Shown here one piece after another: positions 17,072 to 26,076 of a stretch of DNA of 64,000 bases (its first letter is position 1; the number at the start of each line of letters is the position of its first letter). The notes beneath the pieces were generated by a model. It did not search any database and was not told the origin of the DNA. It worked only from the letters and a program-made list of their open reading frames with translations. Position numbers and translations under genes: made by a program. The stretch comes from Paenibacillus tyrphae. GTDB lineage: Bacteria > Bacillota > Bacilli > Paenibacillales > NBRC-103111. The stretch lies in NCBI RefSeq assembly GCF_027925525.1, contig NZ_BSDJ01000006.1, positions 233,663 through 297,662 on the forward strand, in the 5' to 3' direction.

Positions 17072-19282
17072 ATGCGCCGGTTCCGGCAAGTTTTTATAGC
17101 CGACAGCTCAATGGACATCATCAATCAAACGAACCGCACCATGCTCTTCGAAGAGATCAACCCGGAAAAGCTCGATCTCGTCACGATCGTCGGGGACGTC
17201 AGAGGCATCGACAGCTTGAGCGACGACAAGATCAAGGAGATTAACCAGCATCTGCTCGTTCGCAGCTTCGACGAGTTTTTGGACAAGTTTTCGCCGACCG
17301 TGTACTCGTTTTTCAATGCGGCCAACCAGAAGGTTATGTATACCCTCAAGAAGCCGGAAGGGATTGCCGAGGACAGCATTTCGGAGATCAAGATCGACCA
17401 AAGCAACGATTTTCTGAAAATGCTGTTCACGCTGATCGATACGAAGCGCAGCCAAGGCATCCCGAACGTGGACTTCAAGTTCGAGAATCTGCTCGACATG
17501 ATCTCCCCGAAAAAAGTCATGGACGACATCCGCCAAGTGCGCAAGGAAATCCATTATTTGTACGGGCAATACGACAAGCTGGACGACGGCGATCCGAAAA
17601 AGCTGGACCTCGGGGACAAGCTGAACATCATGTTCGAGGACGCCAGCAAAAACTATAACAACGTCATGGCCATGCTTCCGCTGGCGATCGAAGACATCAA
17701 GACCCGCCTTCTTCTTGGAGGGGCGCAGGAAGAGAACGAATCCGAAGCGATCCAGATCGGGATGCTGATGATCGGCGATTCCGGCGAGCTGAAAATTATC
17801 GAATCGCCGAAGTCGGACACGATGCAGCTCATGATCGCGGACGACAGCAGCGCGAACGGCTTGATCAACGTATTCGAGGACGATTACGAGTCCGTGTCGG
17901 ATACACCTTCCGCCTACGTCAAAGATCTGGTCGTGCGGACGTTCTGCCCGCTGCCTGCGGTACAAAGCGAGATCGATACCGAGAAGGAAGTGCAGAACTA
18001 CAACACGTATCTGGAGTTCTACAAGAATGCCAAGGATGAGTTCGTGAAGACCGTTAAGCCTTTGGTGGAAAAATTGTTGGGCATCAAAATGTTTTTTGAC
18101 CAATACTCCACCAAAAACAAAGGCATGCAGCCTTCGATGCTGATCACGAACACCAAGCTGGACATGATCGTGAAAAGCAGCAACATTCCGAGGCTGGAAA
18201 CGTACCTGAACACGGTCAACTCGAAGAACGATTTCACCGACACGATCTGGTTCGGCATCGTTCCTTCGGTACAGCTCGATTCGTCCGGCGCTTCGAAGGT
18301 GAGCCGGGAGCGGTTCAGAGGCAACGAAAAGGTCGCCAAGCAGGACGGCAACACGATGGAATCGCTCACGATGCTGCTGCAGGTGATCAAAGAATTCAAG
18401 GTGCAGGTGTTCTTCAGCTTCGAGACCGGCGAAGAAACGACGTTCAACAGCATGGCTACCGCCGGCATCGACAAATATATCGATAAATGCGGCTTGCTGG
18501 TCCGCAAAGAATTCAGCGAATTCGCGGTGCCGTCGGTTCCGAACTTTACGATTATTCCGAAGGACAAGTCCGGTGTCGTCATCGACAGCAAAATGCTGCA
18601 AACCGAAGACGGCGGCGTCAAGCTATCGCAGGAGAAGGAAGACATTCTGAAGCTCTGGATCGAAGGCGTCTACGTCGGCGCAGCTTATGTGGCGGCGGGG
18701 ATCGTGGCGGCTTACCAGTGCCCGGAATATTTGCGCGAATCGTTCAAGACGGTGAGCCGGGAATTCCCGGGCGTGCGCTTCGATATCGAGGCCGGGGAGA
18801 ACGGTCTGCGCGCCATCACGACGATGGCGAAGGAAATTTCCGGCTTCACGAACAACATCAAGGATTCGATCAACCGGAAAAACTTCGGCTTCGTGTTCTC
18901 TTCCGAGAACGCACAGCTGCAGGGCAAAGACATCAAGCGCATCACGGTCTACAAAGCGAGAAGCCTTGCGTCGACCGACGACGGCTTCGATTCGATCTAC
19001 AAGACGCTGGTCAGCACGTACATCGAACGCATCCTGCGCTTCCAAACCGGCGACTTCAAACATGACAACATCGTTAAATTTTTCAGCAACAACCCGAGCA
19101 GCCAAAAGAGCAAATGGCTTGGTACGCGGGGGTACGTCAACTCGATCATCCAGGATGGGGACGACATGAGCTACATTATCGACGATAAGAGCAACATGTG
19201 CCATATCGACCTGGTCTTCAACGGCAACGTGAAGAACCTCGAGGTGATGATCACGAAAGGAACCACCCCGGTTAAAGCGTAA
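17072..19282 (+). CDS. Large sheath-like protein of a contractile injection system (candidate)
   Basis: 736 aa; the ATG at 17072 has AAGGAG 15 bases upstream. No signal peptide or membrane helix. Identification is by context and weak resemblance. Residues about 20-90 ('IVGDVRGIDSLS', 'LVRSFDEFLDKFSPTVYSFF') recall the TssB 'R.F..iD.dnFd..L' region. The C-terminal half is rich in Ala/Gly helices ('VYVGAAYVAAGIVAAYQCPE'), and the last 80 residues end in beta strands ('MCHIDLVFNGNVKNLEVMIT') as in sheath C-terminal handshake domains. At 736 aa it is far longer than TssC (about 490-500) and near TssB+TssC combined, suggesting a one-chain sheath. The tube candidate follows. A non-sheath structural role cannot be ruled out. 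Confidence 0.5.
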   Translation: MRRFRQVFIADSSMDIINQTNRTMLFEEINPEKLDLVTIVGDVRGIDSLSDDKIKEINQHLLVRSFDEFLDKFSPTVYSFFNAANQKVMYTLKKPEGIAEDSISEIKIDQSNDFLKMLFTLIDTKRSQGIPNVDFKFENLLDMISPKKVMDDIRQVRKEIHYLYGQYDKLDDGDPKKLDLGDKLNIMFEDASKNYNNVMAMLPLAIEDIKTRLLLGGAQEENESEAIQIGMLMIGDSGELKIIESPKSDTMQLMIADDSSANGLINVFEDDYESVSDTPSAYVKDLVVRTFCPLPAVQSEIDTEKEVQNYNTYLEFYKNAKDEFVKTVKPLVEKLLGIKMFFDQYSTKNKGMQPSMLITNTKLDMIVKSSNIPRLETYLNTVNSKNDFTDTIWFGIVPSVQLDSSGASKVSRERFRGNEKVAKQDGNTMESLTMLLQVIKEFKVQVFFSFETGEETTFNSMATAGIDKYIDKCGLLVRKEFSEFAVPSVPNFTIIPKDKSGVVIDSKMLQTEDGGVKLSQEKEDILKLWIEGVYVGAAYVAAGIVAAYQCPEYLRESFKTVSREFPGVRFDIEAGENGLRAITTMAKEISGFTNNIKDSINRKNFGFVFSSENAQLQGKDIKRITVYKARSLASTDDGFDSIYKTLVSTYIERILRFQTGDFKHDNIVKFFSNNPSSQKSKWLGTRGYVNSIIQDGDDMSYIIDDKSNMCHIDLVFNGNVKNLEVMITKGTTPVKA

Positions 19283-19310
19283 CGATGCTGAACAAACTTA
19301 TGCGGTTGTT

Positions 19311-19368
19311 AAAGGAGAGCTTTCGCAAGCTCACCTTTCAACATAAATCCCGTCAGCGCCAGACGCTG
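19311..19368 (+). other. Two mRNA hairpins between sheath and tube genes
   Basis: Stem AAAGG..AGCTT/AAGCT..CCTTT (19311-19338) and stem CAGCG/CGCTG (19354-19368) lie 5' of the tube ribosome site, without T-runs. They look like processing or stabilising hairpins that would raise tube output relative to sheath. Confidence 0.5.
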
Positions 19369-19404
19369 TCGGGGACCATACTTACCTTAAGGGAGGATTT
19401 ATCT

Positions 19405-19830
19405 ATGGGCTTCAGACTGAAAGTAGAAGGCGCAGAAACAATCGAATTGGGCATGGACAACATTCAATCGGTGATTTACGACACGGATACGCCGAACGAC
19501 TCCAACGCGAGATCGACCGACGTAGGCGCGTTCCTGAAAATCTCCGGCAAAATCATCACCGCAACGGACGGCGACAGCGCCGACGACACGATGAAGCTTG
19601 CTCTGTGGTCGCTCGTACCGGCTGAGAAATCGGACTGCTACCGCAAAGTGACGCTGGAAGTGATCGCTGCCAGCCAAGTGGTGCGCAAAATCTACTTCCC
19701 GAACGCGTTCGTAGTTGACTATCAAGAGCGTTTCGGCGACACGGAAGGCGTAGGCACGTTCACGCTCTTCATCAAGCAAAAGAAAGACAAAACGGAATTC
19801 GCCACAATCGAAGGCGGATACGCGAACTAA
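19405..19830 (+). CDS. Hcp/tail-tube-like protein (candidate inner tube)
   Basis: 141 aa from the ATG at 19405 with GGGAGGATT upstream; the frame is open 120 bp further but lacks a ribosome site. An all-beta small protein: 'MGFRLKVEGAETIELGMDNI', 'GAFLKISGKIITATDGDSAD', 'DTMKLALWSLVPAEKSDCYR', 'VTLEVIAASQVVRKIYFPNA', 'VGTFTLFIKQKKDKTEFATI'. Size, strand pattern and position just after the sheath candidate fit the Hcp/phage-tube fold: a barrel with an outward loop, and a ligand-like 'FPNAFVVDYQE' strand. Hairpins on both sides of the gene suggest high expression. A fold search would settle it. Confidence 0.6.
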   Translation: MGFRLKVEGAETIELGMDNIQSVIYDTDTPNDSNARSTDVGAFLKISGKIITATDGDSADDTMKLALWSLVPAEKSDCYRKVTLEVIAASQVVRKIYFPNAFVVDYQERFGDTEGVGTFTLFIKQKKDKTEFATIEGGYAN

Positions 19831-19861
19831 TCGGCTTGACCGGTTATTGCAAGCAACAGGA

Positions 19862-19890
19862 GTTAAGGGGCCGCTTCGCCCCTTAACTTT
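19862..19890 (+). terminator. Partial terminator/attenuator after the tube gene
   Basis: Stem GTTAAGGGG/CCCCTTAAC with an eight-base loop, then only TTT before CTCC. Weak read-through termination here would make tube (and sheath) mRNA more abundant than the regulator and baseplate genes downstream. Confidence 0.65.
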
Positions 19891-19919
19891 CTCCATTTCC
19901 GGCGGTAAGGATGAATCCG

Positions 19920-20363
19920 ATGAACAATTACTATGAGATTCTGGAGGTCGAACGCAGCGCCTCCCCCGAAGAAATCAAGAAAGCCTACAAGCGGCTCGCC
20001 AAGCTTCATCATCCCGACGCCAACGGCGGCAGCAAGGAGGCGGAGCTGAAATTCAAGCAAGTGACCGAAGCGTATCAGACTTTGTCCGACGCGTCGGCGA
20101 GGCAAGCCTACGACGAACGTCCGGACCGCAAGAAGGAAGGAAAAGCCGGTTCGTCATCCGGCGCCGGCACCAAGACGAAGGAGCGGCGCGCCGAGAGCGG
20201 CCAGCCCCAGTTTGACCTGAAAGATATGGAAAAGCAATTCGAGCGTTTTTTCGGCTATCATCCCAAAAGCGGGGAAGCCGGGATCAAGAACAAGAGCGAG
20301 ACGAAAAATCCGGTCGATACGACGGCCATGTTCGAGAAATATTTTGGCATTCGAAAAAAATAA
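19920..20363 (+). CDS. J-domain (DnaJ-like) co-chaperone
   Basis: 147 aa from the ATG at 19920 (AAGGA upstream; another ATG at 19911). Residues 2-65 are a J-domain: '[20 protein letters not shown]', '[15 protein letters not shown]' with intact HPD. The rest is a Lys/Gly/Ser-rich linker and a short helix ('[14 protein letters not shown]'); there is no zinc-finger or client-binding domain, so it is a specialised type. J-domains stimulate Hsp70 ATPases, and a divergent Hsp70 is encoded at 26203 in the same gene run, so the two probably form a dedicated chaperone pair for building or recycling the apparatus. Confidence 0.85.
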   Translation: MNNYYEILEVERSASPEEIKKAYKRLAKLHHPDANGGSKEAELKFKQVTEAYQTLSDASARQAYDERPDRKKEGKAGSSSGAGTKTKERRAESGQPQFDLKDMEKQFERFFGYHPKSGEAGIKNKSETKNPVDTTAMFEKYFGIRKK

Positions 20364-20390
20364 GCACATCCTGTTCCAACGGGGGAACCA

Positions 20391-20942
20391 ATGTTGAGCG
20401 AAAAAAAATCCGTATGGGTAACCGTAGTCAACGTGCTGATCGCGCTGGTCGCGGCTTTTACCCTGGTTTATACGTATATATGGAACACCAACGTCGCCCT
20501 GAAGCTGTTCGTCGCCGTCTTTTTCATCATCGGCTTGACGGGGATGGCCTGGCGAAAGTACGGGCGGACGGCTGCGTCGGCGCCCGAAGTCAAGAAGGAA
20601 GCGGCGATTACGAAGTTGGCGCTGCTCGGCGACGACGGCGATCGGATCAAAGAGTGGTACATCCACGGGGAGACGTCGCTGCTGATCGGGAAAAGCTCTT
20701 CCGATCTCGAGGTGCAGATCGATTTGTCGGGCACCGAGTATGCCGCCCTGGTCAGCAAGCAGCACGCGGTGCTGAATTACGCTTCCGGCAACTGGTACAT
20801 CGAAGACCTCGACTCCAGCAACGGCGTCGGCATCAAGAAACGCGGCGAAAGCGGCAAGCGGCTGCTGAACGGTGACGAGCCCGAGCAAGTGCATTCGGGC
20901 GATACGATTTACATTGCCAATACGAGGCTGTTGGTCAAGTAA
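20391..20942 (+). CDS. Membrane-anchored FHA-domain protein
   Basis: 183 aa. Two N-terminal membrane segments (about residues 8-30 and 36-54) leave a cytoplasmic FHA domain at 75-183 with 'LLIGKSSSDLEVQID' (the usual GR is GK here), 'SKQHAVLNYASGNWYIEDLD' (S..H) and 'SSNGVGIKKRG' (SxNG). FHA domains bind phosphothreonine, so it should read the state set by the kinase at 13382 and the PP2C protein at 21530. In type VI systems an Fha protein plays this part; here it could place the assembly platform at the membrane. Confidence 0.85.
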   Translation: MLSEKKSVWVTVVNVLIALVAAFTLVYTYIWNTNVALKLFVAVFFIIGLTGMAWRKYGRTAASAPEVKKEAAITKLALLGDDGDRIKEWYIHGETSLLIGKSSSDLEVQIDLSGTEYAALVSKQHAVLNYASGNWYIEDLDSSNGVGIKKRGESGKRLLNGDEPEQVHSGDTIYIANTRLLVK

Positions 20943-20993
20943 AGCATTTCGGCTTTGAGCTTTGAGAAGAAGCAGACGGGGGAATGGATATCA

Positions 20994-21524
20994 ATGAGTT
21001 TGACAAGATGCGCCAACGGACACATGTTCAGTACGAGAAAGCACGGCAGCGTATGCCCCTATTGCAGCATGGTCGTGGAGCCGGCTTCCAAAGCCGAGAG
21101 CAAGAAAGCGGCAAGAGTCCAGGAGGATGAAAAGACGATGCCTTATTTGGGGGAGTCCGAAGGCATCGAGCCGGTCACCGGCTGGCTTGTATGCATCGAA
21201 GGACCGCAGCAGGGACAAGATTACCGGATCATGGCGGAGAAGAACTTCATCGGCCGGGCCGAGGATATGCACATCCGGATCATCGGGGACAATACCATCT
21301 CCCGCCGGAATCACGCGGTCGTCGTGTACGACCCGAAGAAGCGGAACTTTTTCCTGCTGCCGGGCGATGCGTCGGGGCTCGCTTACCATAACAACGAAGC
21401 GGTGTATACGCCGGTCGAATTAACCGCGTACGATGTCGTGCAGCTCGGACACAGCAAGTTTCTGTTCATTCCGTTATGCGGAGTGCATTTCGAGTGGGAC
21501 CAAGATCAATCGGGTAAGGAATGA
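20994..21524 (+). CDS. Zinc-ribbon plus FHA-domain protein
   Basis: 176 aa from the ATG at 20994 with GGGGGAA upstream. The N-terminus has a Cys/His ribbon ('RCANGHMFSTRKHGSVCPYC'). Residues about 68-165 form an FHA domain: 'FIGRAEDMHIRIIGDNTISR' and 'RNHAVVVYDPKKRNFFLLPG', with the SxNG turn replaced by 'HNNEAVY'. It is soluble, unlike the FHA protein before it. The TGA stop overlaps an in-frame ATG of the PP2C gene, so the two are translationally coupled. Confidence 0.85.
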   Translation: MSLTRCANGHMFSTRKHGSVCPYCSMVVEPASKAESKKAARVQEDEKTMPYLGESEGIEPVTGWLVCIEGPQQGQDYRIMAEKNFIGRAEDMHIRIIGDNTISRRNHAVVVYDPKKRNFFLLPGDASGLAYHNNEAVYTPVELTAYDVVQLGHSKFLFIPLCGVHFEWDQDQSGKE

Positions 21525-21529
21525 TGAGC

Positions 21530-22375
21530 ATGCCGGAACAACACGAATGGTTGCCGTACGTTATCGTCTGGGCCTGTGTCTGCACCCTTGTGGTTTTGTT
21601 CCGCATCAGGAGAGGCCTGCTTCATCAGGACAACGCCGTTCCGAAGATCGAGATCGGCAACGGGCAGACGATCGGGGCGCGCGAGGAGCAGGACGACTAT
21701 TTCTCCACCTTCGTCAGCCCGCACGGGACGATCGCCGTTCTGGCCGACGGCATCAGCGGACTGTCGGGAGGCAGGGCAGCGAGTACGGCTGCCGTGACGA
21801 CGTTCGTCAAGCAGTTTCTCAAGCTGGAGCATATTCGGGAGCTTCCCGAGTTTTTCACGACTGCGGCTGTAGCGAGCAATGCGGAAATCATGCATACCCT
21901 GAAAGGGGCGCAGGGCGGAACGACGCTGGTCGCCGTGGTGGTGGAAGACGGCAACCTTCACTGGGGAGCGGTGGGGGACAGCCTCATCAAAATTTTCCGG
22001 AACGGGGACTTCATTGACGTCAATCAGAAGCACATTCTGGAGTCGGTGCTGGAGGAACGCTTTGTATCCGGGGAAATTACGCGGGACGAAGCGCTGGACA
22101 GTCCGATGAAGAACCATCTGGTCAACTATTTGGGCTACGAAGGCTTCAAAAATATCGAGATCGGTGCGGAGCCCGTACGGCTGCAAAAGAGGGACAAAGT
22201 CATCCTGTGCAGCGACGGCGTGTACAATACGCTCACGGAAGTGGAGCTGGAGGACATTTTGTCCAAGCCGATTTCGGCCTACGACGCCGCCCAGGAAATC
22301 ATCGAAGCGATCGAGCGGAAGCAGCTCACGCACCAGGACAACGCGACCGTCGTGATTTTGGAAAAAGGCTGGTAG
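21530..22375 (+). CDS. Membrane-anchored PP2C-family protein phosphatase
   Basis: 281 aa from the ATG at 21530 (TAAGGA ten bases upstream; in-frame ATGs at 21521 and 21524 are alternatives). One N-terminal membrane helix ('LPYVIVWACVCTLVVLFRI') precedes a full PP2C domain with metal ligands present: 'REEQDDYFSTF', 'VLADGISGLSGG', 'GGTTLVAVVVEDG', 'WGAVGDSLIKIF', 'LCSDGVYNTL', 'HQDNATVVIL'. It should dephosphorylate Ser/Thr on targets of the neighbouring kinase, as PppA does in type VI secretion. The next gene is a degenerate relative. Confidence 0.9.
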   Translation: MPEQHEWLPYVIVWACVCTLVVLFRIRRGLLHQDNAVPKIEIGNGQTIGAREEQDDYFSTFVSPHGTIAVLADGISGLSGGRAASTAAVTTFVKQFLKLEHIRELPEFFTTAAVASNAEIMHTLKGAQGGTTLVAVVVEDGNLHWGAVGDSLIKIFRNGDFIDVNQKHILESVLEERFVSGEITRDEALDSPMKNHLVNYLGYEGFKNIEIGAEPVRLQKRDKVILCSDGVYNTLTEVELEDILSKPISAYDAAQEIIEAIERKQLTHQDNATVVILEKGW

Positions 22376-22381
22376 AACCCG

Positions 22382-24097
22382 ATGCGTAAGGAAAACAGCG
22401 ATTTCAAAACGAGCTTTCTATCCGAGGCGGGAACGTTTATCCGCAACAAGGATTATTTTGCGTTTACGGAGCAGGACGATAAAGCTTGCTATGTGATTGC
22501 CCGAGGGCTCGATTCCGATACGGAGAAAGAAAGTGCCGAGCTGGCGGTCAAGAGCGTCCTAGGCAGTTTTCTAGATAAGCCGACGCTGTCCCGCCGGAAG
22601 CTGAAACGGTATTTGTGGGAAGCGCACGAATTGCTGCAGATCGAAAGCCGCCGGGTCCGGCGTAAGGTCAGTCTGACGCTGGTCGCTACGGACTACACCC
22701 GGATGGTGTGGGCGGTATCCGGGAACACCCGGCTGTATCAATTTCGCAATGGAAGATTGCATATGAAAAGCAAGGATCAGAGCTTGTCGCGGTCGATGGC
22801 CGATGCGGGGGAGCTGTCCGAGGATCGGCTGGACAAGCACGAGGAACGGCACAATCTGCTGTGGTATATGGGGAAGCCGGGCGCTTTCGAGCCGTTCGTT
22901 TCCAAGAAGACGGTGCTGTCCGAAGGCGATGTCCTGCTGCTCTGTACGCCGGGCTTATGGGAGAACGTAGACGGCGCGGAGATGCTGGATGCGCTGGAAG
23001 AGGTCAAGGAGCCGGCGGAGCTTGTCGATACGCTGGAGGATGTACTGCTCAGCCGACAGAACAAGCAAGTGCCGAATTACACGGCTGCGGCCGTTTATGT
23101 GAACAAAGTGTTCAAGGAAGACCCGAAGAAAAAATGGAAAATCATAAAAAGGATCGCCCTGGTGCTGATTCCTCTCCTGCTGCTGGGAGGAGGAGCCTAT
23201 TTATATACATACAAGACCGCCAAGGCCAAAGTGGAGGCGGCGGCCGCCATTCTCGAGCGTGAAAAAAGCGGCGACGAGGCGGTTCAGGAGAAGGATTATC
23301 CGGGCGCGGTCAAGGAGTACAGCGAAGCGCGCAATGCGGCGATCAAGGTGAGCGACGTCGTCCATATGCGGCTCATCGGCAAAAAGCAAAAGACGGCGCA
23401 GCTCATCGTAGACGGTGACGGCTCCTTCAAAGACGGAAATTATGCCAAGGCGCTCGACAGCTACGAGAAGGCGCAGAAGGAAGCGAAGCAGCAAAGCGTA
23501 TACGATGAGAAGGATATCGAGAGCAAAATTGCCAAAGCCCGCACCTATCAGCAAATTACGGAGCTGATGAAGCAGGGGGATCAGAAGCTGCAAGCGCAGG
23601 ATTACGAAGGCGCCAAGGAAACCTACGCGAAAGCGAAAAAGGAAGCGCAGCAGGCCGATTTTGCAAGCGGGGAAAAGGAGCTGTCGTCGAAGCTGGAAGC
23701 GGCGGACGCAAAGATCGCCGGCGTGTTTAAGGAGAAGAAGCAGCTGGACGCCGACAAGCTGGAGAAGAAGGGCGACCAGAGCTATACGGCGCAGGCTTAC
23801 GAGCAGGCTGTGACCTCCTACGCGATGGCGCAGGAGATCTATCAGGAAATCAACATGCTGGAGAAGGTGCTCGGCGTCGAGCGGAAAATTACGAAGGCGC
23901 AGGAGAAGCTGAATCCGCCTCCGCAGCCGCCCCTGCCGGCCGGAGCCGATGGGGCTGCGGGGGCCGGTGGACGCGCTCCGGCAGCTCAAGGCGCAGGCGA
24001 AGCGGGGGCGGCAAACCAAGGGGCTGCCGGTCAAGGCGGAGCCAAAGCGGCGGCCAGCGGCGGCCAGGCCGAGAAGACCGAGGGAGGAGGCAAGTGA
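22382..24097 (+). CDS. Pseudo-PP2C, transmembrane protein with external TPR-like repeats
   Basis: 571 aa. Residues 1-245 follow the PP2C pattern but with lost metal ligands: the ADGxG position is 'IARGLDSD', the GDSR position is 'VSGNTRLYQF', the SDG position is 'LLCTPGLWEN'. It is probably inactive. A membrane helix ('IALVLIPLLLLGGGAYLYTY') follows, then about 230 residues of Lys/Ala-rich helical repeats with TPR character ('DGNYAKALDSYEKAQKEAKQ', 'AQDYEGAKETYAKAKKEAQQ', 'AQAYEQAVTSYAMAQEIYQE'), and a Gly/Ala/Pro/Gln tail. The repeats face outward. It may transmit a signal across the membrane or anchor the apparatus to the wall. Confidence 0.75.
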   Translation: MRKENSDFKTSFLSEAGTFIRNKDYFAFTEQDDKACYVIARGLDSDTEKESAELAVKSVLGSFLDKPTLSRRKLKRYLWEAHELLQIESRRVRRKVSLTLVATDYTRMVWAVSGNTRLYQFRNGRLHMKSKDQSLSRSMADAGELSEDRLDKHEERHNLLWYMGKPGAFEPFVSKKTVLSEGDVLLLCTPGLWENVDGAEMLDALEEVKEPAELVDTLEDVLLSRQNKQVPNYTAAAVYVNKVFKEDPKKKWKIIKRIALVLIPLLLLGGGAYLYTYKTAKAKVEAAAAILEREKSGDEAVQEKDYPGAVKEYSEARNAAIKVSDVVHMRLIGKKQKTAQLIVDGDGSFKDGNYAKALDSYEKAQKEAKQQSVYDEKDIESKIAKARTYQQITELMKQGDQKLQAQDYEGAKETYAKAKKEAQQADFASGEKELSSKLEAADAKIAGVFKEKKQLDADKLEKKGDQSYTAQAYEQAVTSYAMAQEIYQEINMLEKVLGVERKITKAQEKLNPPPQPPLPAGADGAAGAGGRAPAAQGAGEAGAANQGAAGQGGAKAAASGGQAEKTEGGGK

Positions 24098-24103
24098 GTT
24101 CCC

Positions 24104-25381
24104 ATGAAAGACATCTTGCTGGACAGGCTGAGCCGAATGGAGGATCTCGAACAGCGTAAGCTTTTGAAGCAGATTGTGACGGGCGTCTTTTTGAACCTGG
24201 TGGAGTATCAGGAGGACTTGAACCGCAAGCTGGAGGAGCGCGTGTTTAACGAGGTGGAGGACCAGGAGGATCGGGACGACATCTATGTAACCTTATGTGC
24301 CCGGGAAGAGATCGATCCGATTCACGAGTTTCTGTACCCGATGCTCGCCGCCGACACCGAGCCGAAAACGTGCGACCTGCGAAGCGTGACGGAACAAATG
24401 CAGCGCGGGGAAGAGGCGCTGCTGATGACGTTGTTTTTACAATGCGATTACTCCAAGTTGAAGGAGCTGCTTCGTGGCAAGCGCACGTTCCGGGGAGAAA
24501 TCGTTACTACCGGAGGCACCCGGGCTATTCAGGTGCGTCTGCGGCAAAACTTGACGTATATTAGCGAGCTGGAAAAGCTCTATTTTATTTTCCAAAAAAA
24601 CAATGTGCCGTGGAAAACGGTGAATCATCCGTACGCGGGTAAGTTTTTCGACGTGCTGTGGACCGGCGGGGAGCAGCCTTCGGGTCCGGAGGAAGAGCTG
24701 CTAGAGATCCGAATCTACCTTGAGGAGTTCGAAGCGTACAAAAAGCTGGACATGGTGCCGATGTGGAACATCGAGCGCTTGGAGCTCAAAAACGTAGGCT
24801 TTCCGGTGCCCGCTGCCGACCGGATTAATTTCGAGCATGTGCTTTCCTTGCGCAAAACGGGGACGCAGCACGGCTATTTGGTCGACGGGGACGAGGCGCT
24901 GATCCGGTATATCAAGAGGATGCCGGAGGAGCTGACCATCGTGTCCCCGCAGGACAAATCCGGGAACTGGAACGTGCTGAAAATTACGCAGCCGACACCG
25001 ACGAAGCTTGGCCGGCTGGCTTACGAGCTCGTTTCGAACAAGCGGAAAAGCAGCTTCACCGGCCGCTTCTCCCGCAAGCATCCGGTCGTCGTCCGGGCGA
25101 AGGGCGAGATCGCGCGGATCGCGGGTTCTTTTGAGGCTTCAGACGATCTTGAGCTGGTGCAGGTCGAGATTATGGACGAGGCGGACGGAAAGGAAGTCAC
25201 TTACGGGATGAACCCGTTCATCAGCGACAACGTGAGGGTGGAGAACGACAAAAAACGAATGCGGCTCCGCTTTAGAGCCCGCAGGAGCGGGAGCTTTATT
25301 TTGCAGGATTTGATGAGCTTCGTCGTTTCGGAGATCCAAATGTATTTTCCAGAATACGTCTGCGAAGGGGAATGGGCTTGA
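24104..25381 (+). CDS. Putative baseplate component A (unknown family)
   Basis: 425 aa, soluble, no signal peptide. The N-terminus is helical and charged ('RLSRMEDLEQRKLLKQIVTG'), the middle mixed ('VNHPYAGKFFDVLWTGGEQP'), and the last 150 residues beta-rich ('VVVRAKGEIARIAGSFEASD', 'RMRLRFRARRSGSFILQDLM'). I do not recognise a named family. Its place between signalling genes and spike genes, with overlap into the next gene, suggests a structural partner in the baseplate, perhaps in the TssF/TssG/gp6 position. That is inference from order only. Confidence 0.45.
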   Translation: MKDILLDRLSRMEDLEQRKLLKQIVTGVFLNLVEYQEDLNRKLEERVFNEVEDQEDRDDIYVTLCAREEIDPIHEFLYPMLAADTEPKTCDLRSVTEQMQRGEEALLMTLFLQCDYSKLKELLRGKRTFRGEIVTTGGTRAIQVRLRQNLTYISELEKLYFIFQKNNVPWKTVNHPYAGKFFDVLWTGGEQPSGPEEELLEIRIYLEEFEAYKKLDMVPMWNIERLELKNVGFPVPAADRINFEHVLSLRKTGTQHGYLVDGDEALIRYIKRMPEELTIVSPQDKSGNWNVLKITQPTPTKLGRLAYELVSNKRKSSFTGRFSRKHPVVVRAKGEIARIAGSFEASDDLELVQVEIMDEADGKEVTYGMNPFISDNVRVENDKKRMRLRFRARRSGSFILQDLMSFVVSEIQMYFPEYVCEGEWA

Positions 25382-26070
25382 ATTACGTATGGGATCTGGT
25401 CATTCGGGCTGCGGACGCGGGCACGCCGAAGGATGACCTTTATTTTGCCCCCGCCAAAGTATACTCGCCTTATATGGAGCTGAGCACCGAAACGCTGAAT
25501 GCCCGCACCGTCGAAGAGCGTACGGTCGAAGTGAATCCGTATTACCGGTTTTACGATATTTTCCGCGATCTGTTCGATATTAACAATCATGAGGATTCGG
25601 AATTCCGGCGCACACTGTTCGATCTTGCGATGCATTTCTTGACCGATATCGACCTCATGCAGGGCATGAACAAGCGGGAATTTTATATCCGGTTCGTGCT
25701 CCGGGATATGGAAGCGGGGCTGTTCGGCGACGGCGTCCGGGACCGGCTGAAGCTGCTGAACCGGGAGGAGCGGGAAGTCGTGGCCTGCAATCTGCTGCGG
25801 CTGTACGAGACGGGGGAAGCGGTGTATCTGCTGAAGGATACGATGCGCAAATTGTTCAAGCACTCGACGATTTACGCGAACTGCGAGGAAAAGGACGAAC
25901 TGTTGTTCTATGTGGGACAGCGGGAGAATGAGATCACACGGGCGAAGCTGGAACTGATCAAGGACCTGTTTCTGCCCGTGCGTTTTCATACGGAGACGTA
26001 TTGGGATAATCATTTCGGCATTGTGGACGTTGAGGACACGATGCGCGTGGATCATATCGCGATGTATTAA
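25372..26070 (+). CDS. Putative baseplate component B (unknown family)
   Basis: 232 aa. The ATG at 25372 overlaps the previous gene by ten bases; TTG at 25378 has better spacing to AAGGGG. Soluble and mostly helical, rich in acidic and aromatic residues: 'YYRFYDIFRDLFDINNHEDS', 'LAMHFLTDIDLMQGMNKREF', 'IKDLFLPVRFHTETYWDNHF'. No family recognised. Tight overlap with component A implies the two are made in fixed ratio and probably bind one another. Confidence 0.45.
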   Translation: MGLNYVWDLVIRAADAGTPKDDLYFAPAKVYSPYMELSTETLNARTVEERTVEVNPYYRFYDIFRDLFDINNHEDSEFRRTLFDLAMHFLTDIDLMQGMNKREFYIRFVLRDMEAGLFGDGVRDRLKLLNREEREVVACNLLRLYETGEAVYLLKDTMRKLFKHSTIYANCEEKDELLFYVGQRENEITRAKLELIKDLFLPVRFHTETYWDNHFGIVDVEDTMRVDHIAMY

Positions 26071-26076
26071 TTTTAT

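Noticed and set aside
17108..18601. 497-codon minus frame opposite the sheath candidate
   Set aside because: Composition (His/Arg/Val/Asp) is that of an antisense shadow; no ribosome site.
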